A DNA stretch of 12,668 nt from an uncultured Streptomyces sp. (GTDB taxonomy: Bacteria; Actinomycetota; Actinomycetes; Streptomycetales; Streptomycetaceae): the NCBI GenBank assembly GCA_946480485.1, contig CAMLJW010000112.1:1-12668 (forward strand), given 5' to 3'. Positions 12,090-12,668 of the stretch are shown here, in pieces. The notes under the pieces were generated by a model that saw nothing but the letters and a program-made list of their open reading frames with translations, had not been told where the DNA came from and made no database searches. Each line of letters opens with the position of its first letter. Within the stretch, counting starts at the first letter, position 1. The position numbers were made by a program, and so were the translations under genes.

Positions 12090-12469
12090 GACGCCTCGGC
12101 GGGGCTCTGAGCGGATCTCTCGCTGTCGTCCAACACGGACAAACGCCTGCCTCGACTCTCAGCGACCCGCAGAGCGTCAGTCAGGCACTCGGACAGGCGC
12201 GCTCCGACGTAGCGCAACTCAGAACCCGACGCGTTCGGGTCGTTGAGTACCCACGCCGCATGGTTCAGGACTTCCGTCCCCATACCGAGCTGTACGGCTT
12301 CCATCTCGTCAGCGAGTCGCGAGAGATACCCGCCTTCGCTACCCGGAGCCAGGAACGCCGGTTTCCCTTCTTCGGTTGGCCAAGGAAGCAACCGCTCAGG
12401 GAATGCCGAAGCGATGTCGGCAAGGTGTCGCCTACGCCGGCGTTCTTGTTCGGTCCGTCGTTTGGTCAA
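12086..12469 (-). CDS. Conserved-looking hypothetical protein (127 aa), accessory
   Basis: A 127-aa product I cannot assign to a named family. It has a very basic N-terminus (TKRRTEQERRRRRH, about residues 2-15), then a Pro/Trp segment (LLPWPTEEGKPAF) and a mostly helical acidic body (YLSRLADEMEAVQLGMGTEVLNHAAWVLND, SELRYVGARLSECLTDALRVAESRG). No signal peptide, membrane helix or catalytic motif is seen. The TTG at 12469 is the only upstream start after an in-frame stop; a GGGGGA ribosome site lies 5 nt before it. Codon choice (AAA, CTT, CCT, GCT, TTG, GGT) is less GC-biased than in the cobalamin genes, suggesting horizontally acquired DNA. The stop overlaps the start of the 55-aa gene (ATGA), so it heads a three-gene transcript. 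The basic start may suggest nucleic-acid contact; that is only a guess. Confidence 0.68.
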   Translation of the reverse strand: MTKRRTEQERRRRRHLADIASAFPERLLPWPTEEGKPAFLAPGSEGGYLSRLADEMEAVQLGMGTEVLNHAAWVLNDPNASGSELRYVGARLSECLTDALRVAESRGRRLSVLDDSERSAQSPAEAS

Positions 12470-12509
12470 CGCGTCCCCCGGGTTTCAGGGCGATGAGTAG
12501 GACACGTTG

Positions 12510-12539
12510 ACCGTATGGACATGACGGGACATCAGACAA
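12510..12539 (-). promoter_or_regulatory. Candidate promoter with 10-bp-spaced direct repeat ahead of the small-gene cluster
   Basis: On the minus strand TTGTCT (12534-12539) and TACGGT (12510-12515) are separated by 18 nt, a fair match to a vegetative Streptomyces promoter, about 40 nt upstream of the TTG start at 12469. The spacer (GATGTCCCGTCATGTCCA) holds two ATGTCC copies repeating every 10 bases, one helical turn apart, which could be a repressor site. Both parts are predicted by eye only. Confidence 0.4.
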
Positions 12540-12560
12540 GCGTCGCAGCAAGCCACTTCG

Positions 12561-12668
12561 TCACTGGGTCAACAGGCTGATGTCGTTCTGCGGGGTCTTG
12601 GCGTTGGCTTGCTTCAGGGCCAGGCTCAACGGCACGAACCAGGAGACGTTCGGCTCCCCGACTTCCTC
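12561..12668 (-). CDS. 3' end of an unidentified gene (last 35 codons)
   Basis: From the right edge the minus strand reads 35 codons to a TGA at 12563-12561, ending in KTPQNDISLLTQ. About 33 of the 35 third positions are G or C, as expected for a real Streptomyces coding frame, while the next-frame reading hits a stop early. The peptide (EPNVSWFVPLSLALKQANAK) has no motif I recognise. The gene starts outside the window. It runs the same way as the three small genes and is separated from them by 91 nt that hold a candidate promoter. Confidence 0.6.
   Translation of the reverse strand, partial: EEVGEPNVSWFVPLSLALKQANAKTPQNDISLLTQ

Noticed and set aside
11956..12246. 96-codon plus-strand frame in the accessory region
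   Set aside because: It lies opposite the overlapping 127- and 55-aa genes, has no ribosome site and shows poor codon choice. The minus-strand overlap chain is the better explanation.
12470..12560. tRNA gene or attachment site near the accessory genes
   Set aside because: No cloverleaf-like arms, CCA end or long direct repeat is visible here or elsewhere in 11700-12668. No integrase or transposase is in the window.

Overview
The window is high-GC actinobacterial DNA, almost certainly from Streptomyces. The signs are very GC-rich third codon positions, GTG and TTG starts, ATGA/GTGA stop-start overlaps, and a gene order I recognise from Streptomyces cobalamin (vitamin B12) loci. No computation or database search was run; all assignments come from reading the sequence and from memory of the families.

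Positions 2-10499 (plus strand) carry the late part of a cobalamin biosynthesis operon. In order: the 3' end of a ChlD/BchD-type metal-chelatase subunit with a von Willebrand A domain; cobO (corrinoid adenosyltransferase); cobB (cobyrinate a,c-diamide synthase); cobI (precorrin-2 C20-methyltransferase); cobM (precorrin-4 C11-methyltransferase); cobL (CbiE-CbiT fusion, precorrin-6Y methyltransferase/decarboxylase); a CbiG-CobJ fusion (ring-contraction hydrolase plus C17-methyltransferase); cobH (precorrin-8X methylmutase); cbiX (sirohydrochlorin cobaltochelatase with a Cys/His-rich tail); and cobC (threonine-phosphate decarboxylase-like PLP enzyme). Most junctions overlap by 1-11 nt, so the genes are probably translationally coupled. 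The one break is a 199-nt spacer between cobI and cobM. Together the products chelate the metal, methylate and contract the corrin ring, amidate and adenosylate it, and supply the aminopropanol arm. Genes for CobG, CobF, CobK, CobQ, CobD and the lower-ligand steps are not in the window. No cobalamin riboswitch is visible, as expected because the operon start lies to the left.

Positions 10500-10609 separate cobC from a convergent amidohydrolase gene (10610-11701, minus strand), which appears to have a leaderless-type promoter.

Positions 11698-12668 (minus strand) are accessory in character, with less biased codon use. There is a tight three-gene cluster of small proteins (127, 55 and 75 aa) joined by 4-nt ATGA overlaps, preceded by the last 35 codons of another gene that runs off the right edge. 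The 75-aa protein resembles the DUF7848 family, but its C-terminus looks non-native and runs into the amidohydrolase promoter and start codon. This suggests a recombination junction between accessory DNA and the stable chromosome.

I see no wholly new system. The most interesting items are this small-gene cluster and junction, and the in-frame short tandem repeats that add histidine- or charge-rich segments to several cobalamin enzymes.
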